Assembly: GCA_002205965.3 (NCBI GenBank)
Contig: NADL03000771.1
Location: forward strand, 248,001-312,000
Reading direction: 5' to 3'
Origin: Kappaphycus alvarezii
Taxonomy: Eukaryota > Rhodophyta > Florideophyceae > Gigartinales > Solieriaceae
DNA: 64,000 nt
A program made the translations under genes and the position numbers. The notes under the pieces are model-generated. The model saw only the letters and a program-made list of their open reading frames with translations. It did not search any database and was not told the DNA's origin. This document shows, in pieces, positions 44,601 to 56,871 of this stretch (positions are counted from its first letter, which is position 1; every line of letters begins with the position of its first letter).

Positions 44601-47600
44601 TTTTAATAAGTTTTTATTTAGAAATTGGCCCTTATACCAACTTAATTGCTTCTTTTCTATATAAAAAACTATTTAAAAGGGTTCAGTGTTCAGATTTTGG
44701 CTCTCTTCATTCATATTGGCTGTCTTAGAATCTTTTCTTTACTGCGACGAACTATTCATAGAAAATTATATCAGCGTAAAGATTATTCCGACTCTGACAT
44801 TACTCATGATTGAGTACACCGTAAATTATTTCGTAAAGAGGCAAAGAGGCAAAAACATATGTGCACTAATTTGGAGATACTAAAATATTTCATGGTTCAA
44901 TGATTTTGAGTCTGTTAGTGGGGTAAAATTAAGGCTTTTCAAATTGTCAATTAGTTATGACTAAAACTCTTTGTGGAACTCAAGCGGTAGATATGAAAAA
45001 CGAAGGGACCATAAACATAATACCTATATCTGTAATGAGTTCCGCCCAATCGTGGAATATCTATTCAAAATGAACCCAATATTTTCATTACATCAAGAAT
45101 TTAAAAATTCAAAGGTATCTATTAAAGAAAATAACTACCTGTCAATCTACACAGTAATGGAAGTAATGGAATAGATAAATAATTCTACTTGTTTATTTTA
45201 AACGGAAAATTAGAACCAATCACTTTACTATTTAGACATATATATATATTTAAGTTTAAAGTTCTAATTGCTCTCACTGAAAACACTAATATTAAGTCAA
45301 TTTTGTTCCATAAAAGAAAGTTAAGTGCATTTTAGATTACATACTACGTTTACAATTACCACCCGCCTTTCCCTGCTTTCTTTATTCCAAGGATTTAATG
45401 GGAGTCTACGGGCTGAACAAGGTCATTTTTCTTCTCTAACATCTTTTCTTTTAATGTATCGATATTTGATTGAGAAGAAATAAGTGCTCATAATTACTTC
45501 CGCTCAATAAGATGCCATAAAGGGGCTCTCGTGTACACCATCTGACTTTTTTCAGCTATGTGGGGCTTTTCAAGCTACTGCTTCAATATTTGGATATCCA
45601 TCCAGACCATTGGCTGAAACCTGTGAGAAACGCGACTCTGCGATGCAGTTCCATCGAATAGATATCCGATTATCCAACTGTATATTTTTTTCTGGATTTC
45701 GGGAATGCTTTCATGGAGCGAAGGGTAAAAAATATTTGCAGATTTGTAAGGATTGAAAGATAGAACGTACAGACCGGGGGTAATTCAAGGGTATATTACA
45801 AGAGAAAATGACTAGAAGATTGTGTAACTACTAAATAAATCCCATTCTCGGGCAAAGGGAAAAGAAAAGGATATACAATAGTATATGATACTTTGAATTT
45901 ATTTTTTAAACTATTTGAAGGTTTATTCGGGTATAAAACAGATATTAAATAATACCCCCACACTGAGTAGGGAAAACTCTTTTACATGAATAAATCGAAA
46001 TTATTGTCCCGCAATTGCTGACTCCTAATTGCCTGAATCGAAGAATTAAATCTACTAACTAAAAATAATAAATCAATCAGTTACACATGAACAATTTCCT
46101 CTAGTTAGCTAGCTAAACTGGTCACTATTCGTCAAAATATGGTACCAATTCACACTAATTAGGTAGACGTGTCACATCTTCAGTGTAGAAAACCATCTGC
46201 CATATTAAATCCATTATTTAATTTGAAACATTGGGGGGTCATTAGCGTGCTCTGATTCGGGTAACACCAGTTCTTTTCGTGAGATTCAATCATAGAAAAA
46301 TCAATTTGGGTATTGTTTCCACTCGAATTATTAAAGCCGGACCTATTATTTGAAATTACATAAGAAATCTTGATTATTACATCCTAATTTGGTCCACACA
46401 CAAACAAATTATAGCTTGGTCCCCTTTAATGAGGCTATTAACAAATATCAAGCTTTTTTGGTGCAAGAAAGTTTCCATGCTGTTAAGCTTGCATATGACT
46501 TCAAGGCTCACACGCATGGTCTGTAAAGCATAGGTTTCTAGATATGCAGGATAATGCTTCCAAAAGATTACATTTGAAATGACAATCGTGCATTATAGCC
46601 TTCATTACCAATGATTTAGCCAAAACTAGTGCTTATTGTGAAGTAAATTACTTTCCCTTTGCATTACTTCTTTCGGCTCAAAGTTGGCTTTTGTATGTTC
46701 TTACCATTTTGGTTTTGCCCTTTCGTCTTGAACTTGAGGGATTCTATGAAGCATAGCTGAAGTAATTTGGGCACTTGTAAAGAGGGATTGATCTTATGTT
46801 GATTGCGCTTGAAGATTTATATGATCTGTTAGATGGCCTCTTATGGTGAAATATATCAAGTACTCTTTTATTCAATCTTGTGTGATGGGTATACATCCAC
46901 TCAGGATTTTAGGTCCATATTTATTCTACCTCTCAGATATTGTTACGATTAATTTCTGATTACTGCAGATAAGCTGTCAAATAAGAAACTTATTTCCGCC
47001 AGAGAGCATGAATGATCGGAAAAGTGGCGGATTTCGGACACTCGGAATCAAATTGAATAGTATATCCTTTTTCTGTTGGCTCTTATTTTTAATCTGTCTA
47101 ATCCTAAATTAGTGACTGTTCATTGTATCAGAAAAAAAACGTTTAATCATCAAATATTGGCTTACAAGTATATAGATACCGTACATTTGTTGAATGCCAA
47201 TAAAGTTGAAAAATGTTATGGGGCCCTGAAAGTACATGTCTTTCACTAATAGACCCACTAAAAGTATTATCTAACTTTAATAACATACCGAAAACGTCTC
47301 AAGAGATCATAACGGTGCAAAAAATATGCCTTAAGAGACAAAAAGAGTTGAAAAGTCGCAGTCAGAAACACGCAAATGCCAAAAAGATAGAATCATAATT
47401 TCAGACGTCACATGAAAGAAGCTTCTGGGAACCTCAGATTCGGACAAACCAATCGAAACCGTTTAGATACTTTTATCCGTAAGGGAAGGATAAGACTCCA
47501 AAAAATCAAGCCTTTGGTTTCATTGAAAACCTTTGTGGTGTGACTGCGGAATTCATCGGAGCTCAGGTCATTTTGGAACTATATATTTCAGAAATTAAAT

Positions 47601-50600
47601 CGTGTCTTATTTTAGTCTCCACTGCCTTTTGATAATAGAAAGTGTCAGAGGTAGACATTTTTGCCAAAAAATAACAAATGCGTCTTTCTTGGTTCCAAAA
47701 ACATGTTAACCATTATTTAAAAAGTTGGAAATATTGTATTTCTTGAACGGAAAGTTTTTTGTCTTGGGTGACTCTGTTTTTTCAAATACTCTTATTTCAG
47801 TATCAAAAAGGATAATATCCGACATTATATAGAGTCCAAATGGCTATAAATTGCACCAAATATATCCTTGTATTGTTAAATTAGAAGGCATAAAACAAAA
47901 TTAGTATCTCCCCGATGATAACTTTCAAATTCGTATTCTGAACTTCTTATTTCTTCCCTGATTTCTCGCTCCATCCCAAAATTATGCATTCTCATTTTCT
48001 TTATGGAAGCAGATTCATTAAGTAGAACAAAAAGGACTAGTTTTATAGATAACTTGGTTAAGTTTTTTTCAATTTTTATACGACTCGCTCAGCAATTAAA
48101 TTTCTTTCTTCTGACGCCTTTTTGTATTGTGTAAGATGATATAGAAATATGATGCCTATTCAAAGGATTCTAGAGGACACTTGAAATATATGTCATAAAA
48201 TTGACCATGAATTCATCTACTCGCCCAACTTAACATGAAGTTCTCTATTTTATACTTTGATATTGGGCTCCCATTTTTATTTCAGAGATAAAATGGTTAC
48301 TTGAAAATATTCGGAATCGGTCATTCCTTTTAGTAAGCACTGCGGCAAGCATATTATAGGTTTAATCCCGATGATAATAAAAGTAATATTATTATTACGT
48401 GAAATGTACTGGAGAGGGACAAATTGCCTTCTCCTTTCTTCTTTTCAAGATACAGCCGATAGAAATATGATATTATTTGGCCCACCACCAAAAATGTGAA
48501 TAAACATCTATTAACTTGAGTACTTGGGCATATTAAGCTACTCATTTAGGATCCCAGAGACCTCATGGATTTTTTTTTGTACAACATAATGCTTTTTTAA
48601 CATAACTAGCTTGAAACATATAATATATCTCGTTTAATCTCTTCATTAGGTTACGATAGTACCCAGTGGTCTGAACCCCTCATCCAGCCTGTGAATGTCG
48701 TTCAAAATAGAATCTCTCCGAAATGTTTAATTTCAGCGATAGAAACACTTTCTTATGGCGTCTTTTACTTTGCGCAAGAGCTAATTGAATTCTAAATTCG
48801 CAAAGATCCACTCGATTATTTTGATCGCTGGATTAGATTCCTGTAACCTTCCCCACAATTCTTTTAAAATGGCCGAAGAGGATCTAATTATTGTTGTATA
48901 AAAATTAAATCATTCCAGTCCAACACTTAGAGTAGTAGATCGCCCCAAAACTGGTCCGTCAACCGCTTGAATACTGTATGCTTACTTTATTCACGAAAAG
49001 GTTTATCGGAATCTCTCAATTAAGTAGTGTTTCCTTAACTGATCTTAGAAACCTTTGACGACTTTTCAGTCTAATTTCGTTGTTTTTGGATATATATGCA
49101 TGTAATGTATCAGATTTCCGTCATCAAAGGCGTTATATTTCTATAAAAGTGTCCCTTTTATGATTTCTAAAAACGTGATAATCTGCATCCATTTAGACTG
49201 CGAACCTCATTATATCGGTACAAGGCAGATATATTTCAGGAAGCGTCCATTAATTTTCATATTCGTTTCAAATTGTTTTTCAGAACGCTTAATTGAGTAA
49301 TTTGAGTGGACTGGAGACATCCCGCTTCCTACTTAATCAGCATATACGTTTGAAGTAAGTAATATATTAACATAAATCTTGATAATCTTTTTTAACATAC
49401 TATGAGTCAATTGGCATCTTGAAGATTTCTGTGGTCAAAATAGCTCCATTACAGTCAGAATTGACCTTGATATTTTTTTATCCTTTTGGGTTATTCGTGA
49501 ACAACTGCAGCTCCAGAAACTGATAAAATGTTCTGTAATGTATTCTCAAAGCGTCTATCTCTTCAGTTCGTCTGTTAACTTTCTTCTTTGGCTCCATGAC
49601 TAATACACAGGATCTTCCAACATTGATAAATGATGCTTTGTATTTCTGCTTTAAATACTTACCTGTAGTATTGACTTATTTATGGTCATCTATAGCCTAA
49701 AAGTTTACAAATTATATGAAACTAGGTATTTTTTGAAAACTATTTTGCGAATTTCTAAGATCCTGGACGACTCTTGAGAATCAACTCCTTCATAGAGAGA
49801 ATTTATTTTCATAAATCTGATACTGAATCAAAGAATTAGATTTATTCATCTCCATACCTATTTCTCTTCACAAAGACCGTAGCTGACTTCTCTTTGCGGA
49901 CAAACTAATTTCACTGTTCTCCATTTTTAATAAGTCGTAAGCAAATGTTTTAATATTTAAGCAAAATAATTATATCTCTAAATGAAGTATGATTTGGAGA
50001 GCCCTTTATAATTATTTTTTCTTTTGTATGAATATATTACCATAACAGAGAAAAAAATAAGCTATCATGAGCAAAGATGAGTTTTCAGAGGAAATGTGCG
50101 GTTCATAGTTCTCTCAAAATAAGTCAAAGCTTGTACATTCGTCCAAAAGAAAGCATGAAAACAGTTCCATCACTACATTATAAAGTCTTAACGTAATGGA
50201 CCCCTTTAATTTTTCATTGCGTCATTTCAAGTTAAAATATCGCTGCAAAGAAGCAGTAAGCAATGACTTGTTCTTTTCGAGTTTCCAATTAGTAGATAAT
50301 TAGTAGAACACGAACTATCTGTAAATAAGCACATAATAATACGTTAAAAAGAACTAATTGTTCCGAATTAGCGTAGAATATAATTTAACTGCTACAAATA
50401 AAGCTGGAAGCACTTTTTAAAGACAGTTGCACAAATTAAATCTACTGGATCTGTCTGAGTTATAACCTAGGCATTGTCAACATACTATTTCCCAACATGT
50501 AAAGTAACAAACACAAGGCTTAATCATGTAACAGATATGCTATATATAGCGATCAGGGACAAATAACTCCTGCAAATATTGCTACTCTGCTCAATTTTCT

Positions 50601-50860
50601 ATTTTACTGATAAATCTCATCCTTTAGAATAGTGGATCATTCCCTTTCAAACAAAATCGAGTGGATTTTGGTCACTACTAAGCTTTAAACTCGGGCTTTT
50701 AAGCTTCCAAAAAGGAAAGGTTCAAAAAATCAACCATTATTGCATGTTTACAGTATCCTGTAACTAAACGCATGACCAAATGGTCAGAAACAACTCCGAT
50801 TTGGTAAAATTTTAAGAAAAATACATATACTGTACTAATTGAAGTAAACTCCCACAGTTT
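38640..50860. other. AT-rich island (~12 kb) without genes
   Basis: The sequence is markedly more AT-rich than either flank, has almost no open frame above 80 codons, and contains few GTACTGTAC motifs although these abound elsewhere. No rRNA or tRNA was found in it by eye. At least one segment (43.8-44.5 kb) is a decayed copia pol, so the island is probably a graveyard of old elements that lost GC content. An ancient organellar insert is a less likely alternative, since I see no organellar gene. Confidence 0.6.
43790..44470 (+). pseudogene. Highly decayed copia integrase-to-RT segment
   Basis: With frame changes and many stops, the plus strand reads EQKAASKRQGEKYHKSLRD, then RAGMNESFKDAA, where copia integrases have the NG.AER.NR.L.D.AR string. 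It continues TRAETWFAIHFGRNAIFLHA and EYKRLGSNKIPFCVLTTSKG, where they have the WAEA...NR...KTPYE.LTGKKP string. About 330 bp further on, EALNFIINQELWRVFVELHD resembles the start of copia RT (E...L..N.TW.LV.LP). Several correctly spaced blocks make chance unlikely. No single block would convince alone. Confidence 0.5.
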
Positions 50861-50885
50861 AAATGTTCACTGTACTGTACAGTAC

Positions 50886-51085
50886 TTGACTTTATTAAGG
50901 GTTCTGAGGATTTTGCATTACAGTATGTACAGAGATATAGAACAACAATTGATTTATTGTGATTTTGTAAAGGGGGATCGACGAGGTCGGCACGTGCCCG
51001 CCCCCTTTTTAATGTGCGAGAATGAAACGGCAGTCAGGCTAACTATCCTCCCGGAGGAGGGAGGCAGACTTCTCACTATCTTTCA
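50886..51085 (+). repeat. Left LTR of copia 2
   Basis: Ends CTATCTTTCA directly before TGGTAGCATCGCG, a plausible primer-binding site starting with TGG. The start is approximate (TGACTTTATTAAGGG at 50887) and follows a GTACTGTACAGTAC palindromic run at about 50870-50885. Confidence 0.65.
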
Positions 51086-51098
51086 TGGTAGCATCGCG
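51086..51098 (+). promoter_or_regulatory. Presumed primer-binding site of copia 2
   Basis: TGGTAGCATCGCG follows the LTR terminus immediately. It has the TGG expected to pair with a tRNA 3' CCA. The tRNA is unidentified. Confidence 0.45.
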
Positions 51099-51154
51099 TT
51101 GATAACGAAATCAGAGACCCACCAAAAATTCATTTCCTTCTCCCTTTCCCCAAC

Positions 51155-51905
51155 ATGTCCTCGTCATACGACGTAGACAGGGTAAGGATTCAACCCCTGA
51201 CAGGATCGAACTATCCAACTTGGTCGATCATGGTCCGTGAACTCCTACGCCGGGAAGGGCTGCTAGGGTATTTGACAGATGAACCACCCGATCCAAGTGT
51301 ATCCACCGCTACCACCGTCAGCTGCTTCGAATCCAACCACCGCAAGGCCAGATTACACATGGCTATTCATCTCGGCACCGATGATATCACCAATTTCACC
51401 CCTTCGCTCGTGCCTGAAGCCACAACCAAATATGTATGGGACAAGTTGAAAGCCACATACCAACGTGACAACATGCAAGCTAAGTTAAATCTTGAAGAAC
51501 AGTTCTACAACCTATCCTACGATAAAGCTGATGATATCGAAAAGCACCTGCACGAGTTCAGTGGGACCTTCGTCGATATTGTAGCGCTTGGAGTCTTCTA
51601 GGAAGAAACTGATAAAGTTGGAAATCTGCTTCCTTCATTGTCTGAGTCATTTATTGCTCTCGCAAGCATCGCTGGTGCTATGAAATGTACTTTTGATCAG
51701 TTCGCAGATTAGATCAAGTCCAATGTCGATCGCAAGTCTCGCAGGTCGAAATCGCTTAAATTTGATTACAAGCAAAAAAAAGTGTGTGTGACGCGTAGTG
51801 CAAGGAAGACATTGGAGAATAGAAAAAGTAGCAATGCCAATTTTGAATGCTACTATTACCACAAAATGGGGCACATGATGAAGGATTGACGCAAGCGCCA
51901 TAGGA
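51155..51905 (+). pseudogene. Copia 2 gag (UBN2-type)
   Basis: The ATG at 51155, about 70 bp after the LTR, opens VRIQPLTGSNYPTWSIMVRE, the L.G.NY..W...m...L opening of copia gags. It continues WDKLKATYQRDNMQAKLNLE and YDKADDIEKHLHEFSGTF to a stop at 51601. Beyond the stop the sequence carries on in frame, with further stops, to an Arg/Lys-rich region and a damaged knuckle CYYYHKMGHMMKD (near 51850) in which two cysteines are lost, then an RGRG-rich tail. Confidence 0.85.
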
Positions 51906-52229
51906 ATAGAGCCGACTGAGTCCGTGTACGTGGACGTGGAGCTCGTGGGCGTGGATTAGGGAGAGTCCTTGGTCAGGAAAGACTTAATTATTCAGCCCGG
52001 ACCTACAATTCACGTATTCTTCCGAGCTTCAGCCAAGTGACTCTTGCTCCAGACAACGGGTTTTCGGAACATTACGGAACAAATGGTAACGGCAACTATC
52101 AAGGGGAAAAACTGCTTCAAGGAGCGCCACTGATCATAAAACGCAAGCAAATAGAGGCTGGAAATCGAAAGAATTTATCACTAAGGAAGTCGGGCTCCCC
52201 TTGAAGGAAAAGAAGAATCGCTTGAAATC

Positions 52230-52700
52230 GTCGATAATCTGGATCGATTCTGCAGCAAATGAAGTTTTCGTTTGGGACCGTTCGCTTTTCAACACTTACT
52301 CGAAGAAATTTGTAACAACCCCCGAAATGGGTGAAGGAGAATCATAAATTGCCGGGCAAGGAATTGTAACAATTAAGCTTGGTGACAGAACTATAGACTT
52401 TGTAGCAAAGCATACTCTAGGATTTAACGAGAATCTTTCGTCAATGTAGAAACTCAAAAAGAAAGGATATCGTGTCATTATCGATGGAGGTGATGAATTC
52501 GATGGCCTAACGCTCATCGACAGGAAGATTGTAGAAAACGTCTTCAAGTGCCCTGAAGTAAATGGAATGTATCCTATACTTGATGCAGAGAATAGGATGA
52601 AACTTACAATGAAGATAAAAGGGAAGCAATCAGCCACCATTTGGCACGAGAGACTTGGCCATACTGGAAAACAGAGGCTGCTCATTTCATCGATTGATTG
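52230..52700 (+). pseudogene. Copia 2 protease and GAG-pre-integrase domains
   Basis: IIWIDSAANEVFVWDRSLFN matches the copia protease opening (W..DSGA...) with Ala for the catalytic-loop Gly. It is followed by VTIKLGDRTIDFVAKHTLGF and KKKGYRVIIDGGDEF. The pre-integrase string TIWHERLGHTGKQRLLISSI is well preserved near 52640-52695. Several stops interrupt the frame. Confidence 0.8.
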
Positions 52701-53450
52701 AATTGGGATCCCCCAAATATCAAAGCAAGACCTCATCGACCACCAATGTATCCCTGTTTGGAAGCAGCAACGAGGCAAGCACCGGTATATCCTCTCAGCT
52801 ACATCTCAGAAGACCCTTTGGACCTCACACAAATCGACATCACAGGGCCAATCGAACCCCTACTTTGGCCAACAACAAGTACTTGGCGGTATTTTTGGAC
52901 GGTGCAACTCGATTGGGAGCCGTCAATTACATTGTTGCGAGATAATAGTTCTTCAATGCTCTCAATGGTTACGAGTAACTCGTCAAAAATGAGCAAAGGA
53001 GTTGGATGTTACGCCATCGCCTCGAACGTGCGGGAGAGAACACAAGCGCAGCAGTGTTAAATCTCAGTCCCGAACATGGAATCAAGCTCGAATACTCGCC
53101 GCCGCATGCAAGTAAGTCCAATGGTGCAGCTGAACTATTTATTCAGTAATTGTGGAAAGTCGCAAGCACAATTATTCTTGCATCAAAACTCCCTTTGAAT
53201 TTATGGGCAGAAGCAGTATCCCATGCTAACTGGCTAATAAATCGTCTTCCAAAAGGAAGGATCGACATGAAAATTCCTTTTGAGATGTGGTACGGCTACA
53301 AGCCTAACCTCGCTCCAGTACTAAAGTTCTCTACACCAAGATATGCTTTCGAGCACCGATCTCAAGCTGTGAGACAGGAGAGGTTACTCCCATGTTCAAC
53401 CTTTTCCTACTTTTTCGGTATGGAAAGCGATAAATACATCTAACGCCTTT
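52700..53450 (+). pseudogene. Copia 2 integrase remnants
   Basis: Across three frames: PPMYPCLEAATRQAPVYPLS, then DPLDLTQIDITGPIEPL (first Asp region), NKYLAVFLDGATRLGAVNYI, and near 53060-53130 GIKLEYSPPHASKSNGAAE (the GI...Y.P..NG.AE string with the catalytic Glu). Then VASTIILASKLPLNLWAEAV, HANWLINRLPKGR and PFEMWYGYKPNLAPVLKF follow. The order and motifs are standard copia integrase. Confidence 0.82.
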
Positions 53451-53559
53451 ATTCGCCATCGAAGGAAGGAATTGTCTTTTGCCGTACGCATAAATTTACC
53501 CTACTCACAAGAGAGAATGCCCTTCCGTCCGTTTTAGCTCTTTCCGACGGCATTTCGCG

Positions 53560-54765
53560 GCATCGCGTTTTGACAGAAGAGGCGCTAAGTGTGGAAGAGG
53601 CCTACAGTTCAGAAGCCACCGTGTCCCGCTACATGTTCACAATCGCAGTCAAAGAAGTACCTTTCGCTTTCAAAGTGAAAGCCGGAGACCCTGGCCTGCC
53701 CAAGAACTTCGAGGTAGTATGCTCGGATTTCCGCTGGACCGACGCTATTGATCAAGAATATGCAGCTCTGGGGAAGGAGAAACTTGTAAATTGATTCCCT
53801 TTGAAGTTTGGATGCGGCCCGTTTCGTTTCCTCGGGATTTTCGTATCAAAGACACCCCTGGAACCGAAGTTCCTGTGCTTTCCTAGGCCCGTTATTGCCT
53901 TTGTGGAGACAAACAAGTCGCAAATCGTGACTTTGATCTTGAACCGCTATACGCTCCGGTCTTACGTTATGAGACAATTAGAATGCTGCTTGTCAAAGTT
54001 TCCACTCAAGATCTTATCCTTGAGGGAGTCGATGTCTCTGCAGAATGCTTGCATGGTGAACTGTAGACACCGCTGAGCACGCAAATTCCTAACGGCCCTT
54101 CCGGTACACCTCGGAAGCCCAACTACGTGGCCCTCGTCATCAAATCGATCTATGGTCACCGAAAGGACGGTAACATATGGGAAACTTTGGTTCACAGTAA
54201 GATAATCTCCTGGGGATTCCACCAGTCCAAAGTCGACTCGGGACTTTACTTCATCAATAAGTCCTACGGTTCATTAATCCTTGCAGTGGTGGTTGACGAT
54301 ATGGCCCTCGCCTCGTTATCTCGATGTTTGATTAAAGTAAAGAAAGCACTGCTGTCAGACACATTCAAAGTCGATCTCCTGCACTCTATCCGTCACTTCA
54401 TCGGGTGGGAAATTACGCACACAACTTCTGGCTTGTATGTCAACCGACTCAAGTACATTGAAAAGTTCGCCACAACCATCGACTTGTCACAAGTGAAGCC
54501 GCAGCCCACTCCGATGGCAACGGATTCCGATTTATCCTCCATGCACTCCAATGATGTCCCCCTAAACGCATCAGAACACGCTCTTTTCCGTTCCATCATA
54601 GGCGGAGTAATGTATGCAGCCGTTTGTATGCGTTCGTACATCGCTTTCGCTGCCTGTGTATTATCAAGACAGATGCAAGCACCTGCTGTCCGTTATCTTG
54701 TTCTTGCTAAGATTCTCGTGCGATATGTCATAGACACGAAGGGACCACCGCTGTTTTACTAATCA
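53560..54765 (+). pseudogene. Copia 2 reverse transcriptase
   Basis: The N-terminal RT region at 53700-53800 (DFRWTDAIDQEYAALGKEKL) is followed by a badly broken middle. The C-terminal half at 54127-54762 is one open frame: LVIKSIYGHRKDGNIWETLV (K.LYGL.QA..W.. position), LILAVVVDDMALAS (the YVDD-type active site, here VVDD), IRHFIGWEITHTTSGLYVNR and FRSIIGGVMYAAVCMRSYIA. The enzyme would copy element RNA but is not continuous with integrase. Confidence 0.85.
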
Positions 54766-55270
54766 AGATCATCGTCCGCTCCTCTTGAGGCATATTCGGA
54801 TGCAGATTTGGCCGGTTGTAGGGATACGCGCAAGTCGACATCAGGAATACTGGTCACAGTGAACTCCGCTGCTATCAGCGGTCATCAAACCGTCAACACC
54901 ATGTTTTGCTTAGTTCTGCCAAAGAAGAATACATTTCAATGTCAACATGTGCGACAAATGTAACTAGGTTACGCCATTTATTTGCAGATTTTGTCAATGA
55001 AGACCCAATCGAAGGAGAACCGAACCTCGCTCCAACAGTTATTCCATCAGAAAACACAGCCGCAATTTCATTGTCGACAAACGAGCAAGTGTAGGAGCCC
55101 AACAAGCACATTGAGATCAATGTACACCACGTTCGAGATCTCCGACGAAATAACATCATTGGTATCGCGCATATCACAACAGTCAAACAACTTGCTGACA
55201 TGTTTTAAAATACACCCGGCACTATAGTTGAACTAATTCATCAACCACTTCATGACGTACAAACCAAAAC
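54766..55270 (+). pseudogene. Copia 2 RNase H and C-terminal region
   Basis: Broken frames give EAYSDADLAGCRDTRKSTSG near 54785 and SSAKEEYISMSTCATNVTRL (54906), then IPSENTAAISLSTNEQV and NKHIEINVHHVRDLRRNNII, typical of the copia RNase H (D-loop, ..AEY..., ...D..aa i.l..n.. ..KHI.i..H..R). A stop falls after NEQV. Confidence 0.8.
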
Positions 55271-56458
55271 AGATTCAATGTAAGAAACCTACGTCAGTAG
55301 TTGTAAAATTGTGACTTTTTCTTTTTCTAGTTGAATATGCCGTTAAATTGATTTTGGGTTGATTAGTGTTAAGAAAACGTGTAAGTAGGGACGGGACGCA
55401 GCTAATGCACTTACATTCTCCCTTCAGCGAGAGTTTTTCCCAATGAGGTATTAATCGTCGCAAGGTTTTAACGGAGTTGCACCTGCCGAACTAAAACCGC
55501 GTTTGTTAGCGAAGAAGGCGCATAGCACTATTCGAAATCATCAGTAAATTCCCAAGAAGCCGTGCCATGTGTCTTGCAAACATACAGTTGAGACCTTGCC
55601 AATGAATGGGAAGGCAGGTCATTGGGAGTAAATCAGTCGTGTTGAGAAGAAGCAGTCTTCGAATGCCGTATCATTTACGGGTGTTAGAATCAAATCCGCA
55701 CGCGAAGAAGTCACACCGATTTACTCTGCACAGGCACTTTGCCTTGATGAGTCATTAGCGTCCCAAAATTCTCCACTGTGGTAGAAAGAAGCCGTATGTA
55801 ATACGGAGGGTCACTGTCCCTCAAATCAAAAAGTCATTTTAACGACTTGAGTTGTACTCTACCAACACACTGAAGCACGCAACAGATGAAGCTATGCAAA
55901 CATTAAGTCCTTTCATAGGAATCATAACCATAAATTATAAGTTTTATTTAGGACACAAATCAAGATTACAAAGCAAAGTTGGATTTGAAGCTAATTATGC
56001 TACCCCTGTACCTCGGACAAGGCACTCAGAGGCTCAGGGGCAGCATCGGTTGAAGTTATGTTTGTTTTTTAGGTTCGCGACGCAACGAAACCCAACGCGA
56101 TGCTAGTCATCCATTTCCATATGCATGTTCTCGATCTTGATCTTGAGTCCTGCGTCCTGTGACACGAGCTCTATCCCAACACATGCAACCAGGAAACCCT
56201 CTCTGGCCGGTCCGTACGATGATTTCAAGCTGGTACATCGTTTAGCACTTTGAACTGTGGTCAAGTTCAGGTGATGCCTATTTGGTTAAGGGATGGCAGT
56301 TGTATGCGCTAATTCCCTGCATCAAGCACTCCGCGGTTGGCATAAGAAGTTGTGTTGAAGCACTGCGGATTTGGTAGATGTTTCTCCCATTTTTGGCGTG
56401 GTGTTTCGGAGGCGTTGTGTCTAGGAGAGTCTTTGGGACAAGCACAAATATTTGAACA
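55271..56458. other. Unexplained segment inside copia 2
   Basis: This 1.2-kb stretch between RNase H and the right LTR is too long for a normal untranslated end. It contains a GAGGGTCACTGTCCCTC hairpin (55806-55822) and an AAGTC/GACTT hairpin (55831-55848). I recognise no protein. It may be a nested insertion. Confidence 0.4.
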
Positions 56459-56663
56459 TGTCTTGTAATGCGACGACGGTGCTGAGGATTTTGCATTGCA
56501 GGATGTACATAGATAGAGAACAACAAGTGCTTTATTGTGATTGGGTACAGGGAGATCGGCAAGGTCGGCACGTGAGCCCCCCTCTTTTTTACTGCGCGAG
56601 AATAAAAGGGCGTTCAGGCCGACGATACTCCCGGAGGAGGTAGGTACTTCTCACTATCTTTCA
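56459..56663 (+). repeat. Right LTR of copia 2
   Basis: Parallels the left LTR from about TGTCTTGTAATGCGACG to CTATCTTTCA. The two copies differ by scattered substitutions, consistent with an old insertion. Confidence 0.65.
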
Positions 56664-56871
56664 AAGGAGTGTCTCAGTAACTGTATGATCTGCGAGATCA
56701 TACAGTATACACTGGTCACACGTGTGCGTAACCATTACCATAGCATGTAGATATTTCTATCGACCACTTCTAGACGTCGCTCTATAAAAGCGACGACAGA
56801 GGAGTATTGTAGCTACTTTCTACTTTCTAGTATCGAGGATTTAAGCTAGTATTTACAATAAAGTCTACTGG
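56664..56871 (+). repeat. Possible solo LTR with hairpin and TATA box
   Basis: Immediately after the copia 2 LTR, sequence starting TGTCTCAGTAACTGTATGAT has a perfect 12-bp-stem hairpin (56680-56706, ACTGTATGATCT with loop GCG). A second inverted repeat, CGTCGCT/AGCGACG, flanks TCTATAAAAG (56781-56790), and an AATAAA lies near 56858. Promoter, poly(A)-like site and TG start are LTR-like, but no partner or target duplication was found. Confidence 0.4.

Larger units (their letters stand above)
50886..56663 (+). mobile_element. Ty1/copia retrotransposon 2, degenerate
   Basis: LTR-like direct repeats at about 50886-51085 and 56459-56663 share CTGAGGATTTTGCATTACAG, AGGTCGGCACGTG, CTCCCGGAGGAGG and CTTCTCACTATCTTTCA, the last being the LTR end. 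Between them lie gag (UBN2-like), protease, GAG-pre-integrase, integrase, RT and RNase H in copia order, all with stops and frameshifts. A different subgroup from copia 1, as the gag and protease are clearly unrelated. A 1.2-kb segment of unknown nature separates RNase H from the right LTR and may be a later insertion. Confidence 0.85.

Noticed and set aside
38640-50860. AT-rich island as an organellar genome fragment
   Set aside because: I see no organellar protein, rRNA or tRNA and no long frames. A decayed copia segment fits better. It remains an alternative, not a call.
55800-55870. tRNA-like series of hairpins (GAGGG/CCCTC, AAGTC/GACTT, GAGT/ACTC)
   Set aside because: The T-loop would be ACAGTGA rather than TTCNANY, the D and anticodon loops have wrong sizes and no 7-bp acceptor stem forms. 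Recorded as hairpins only.
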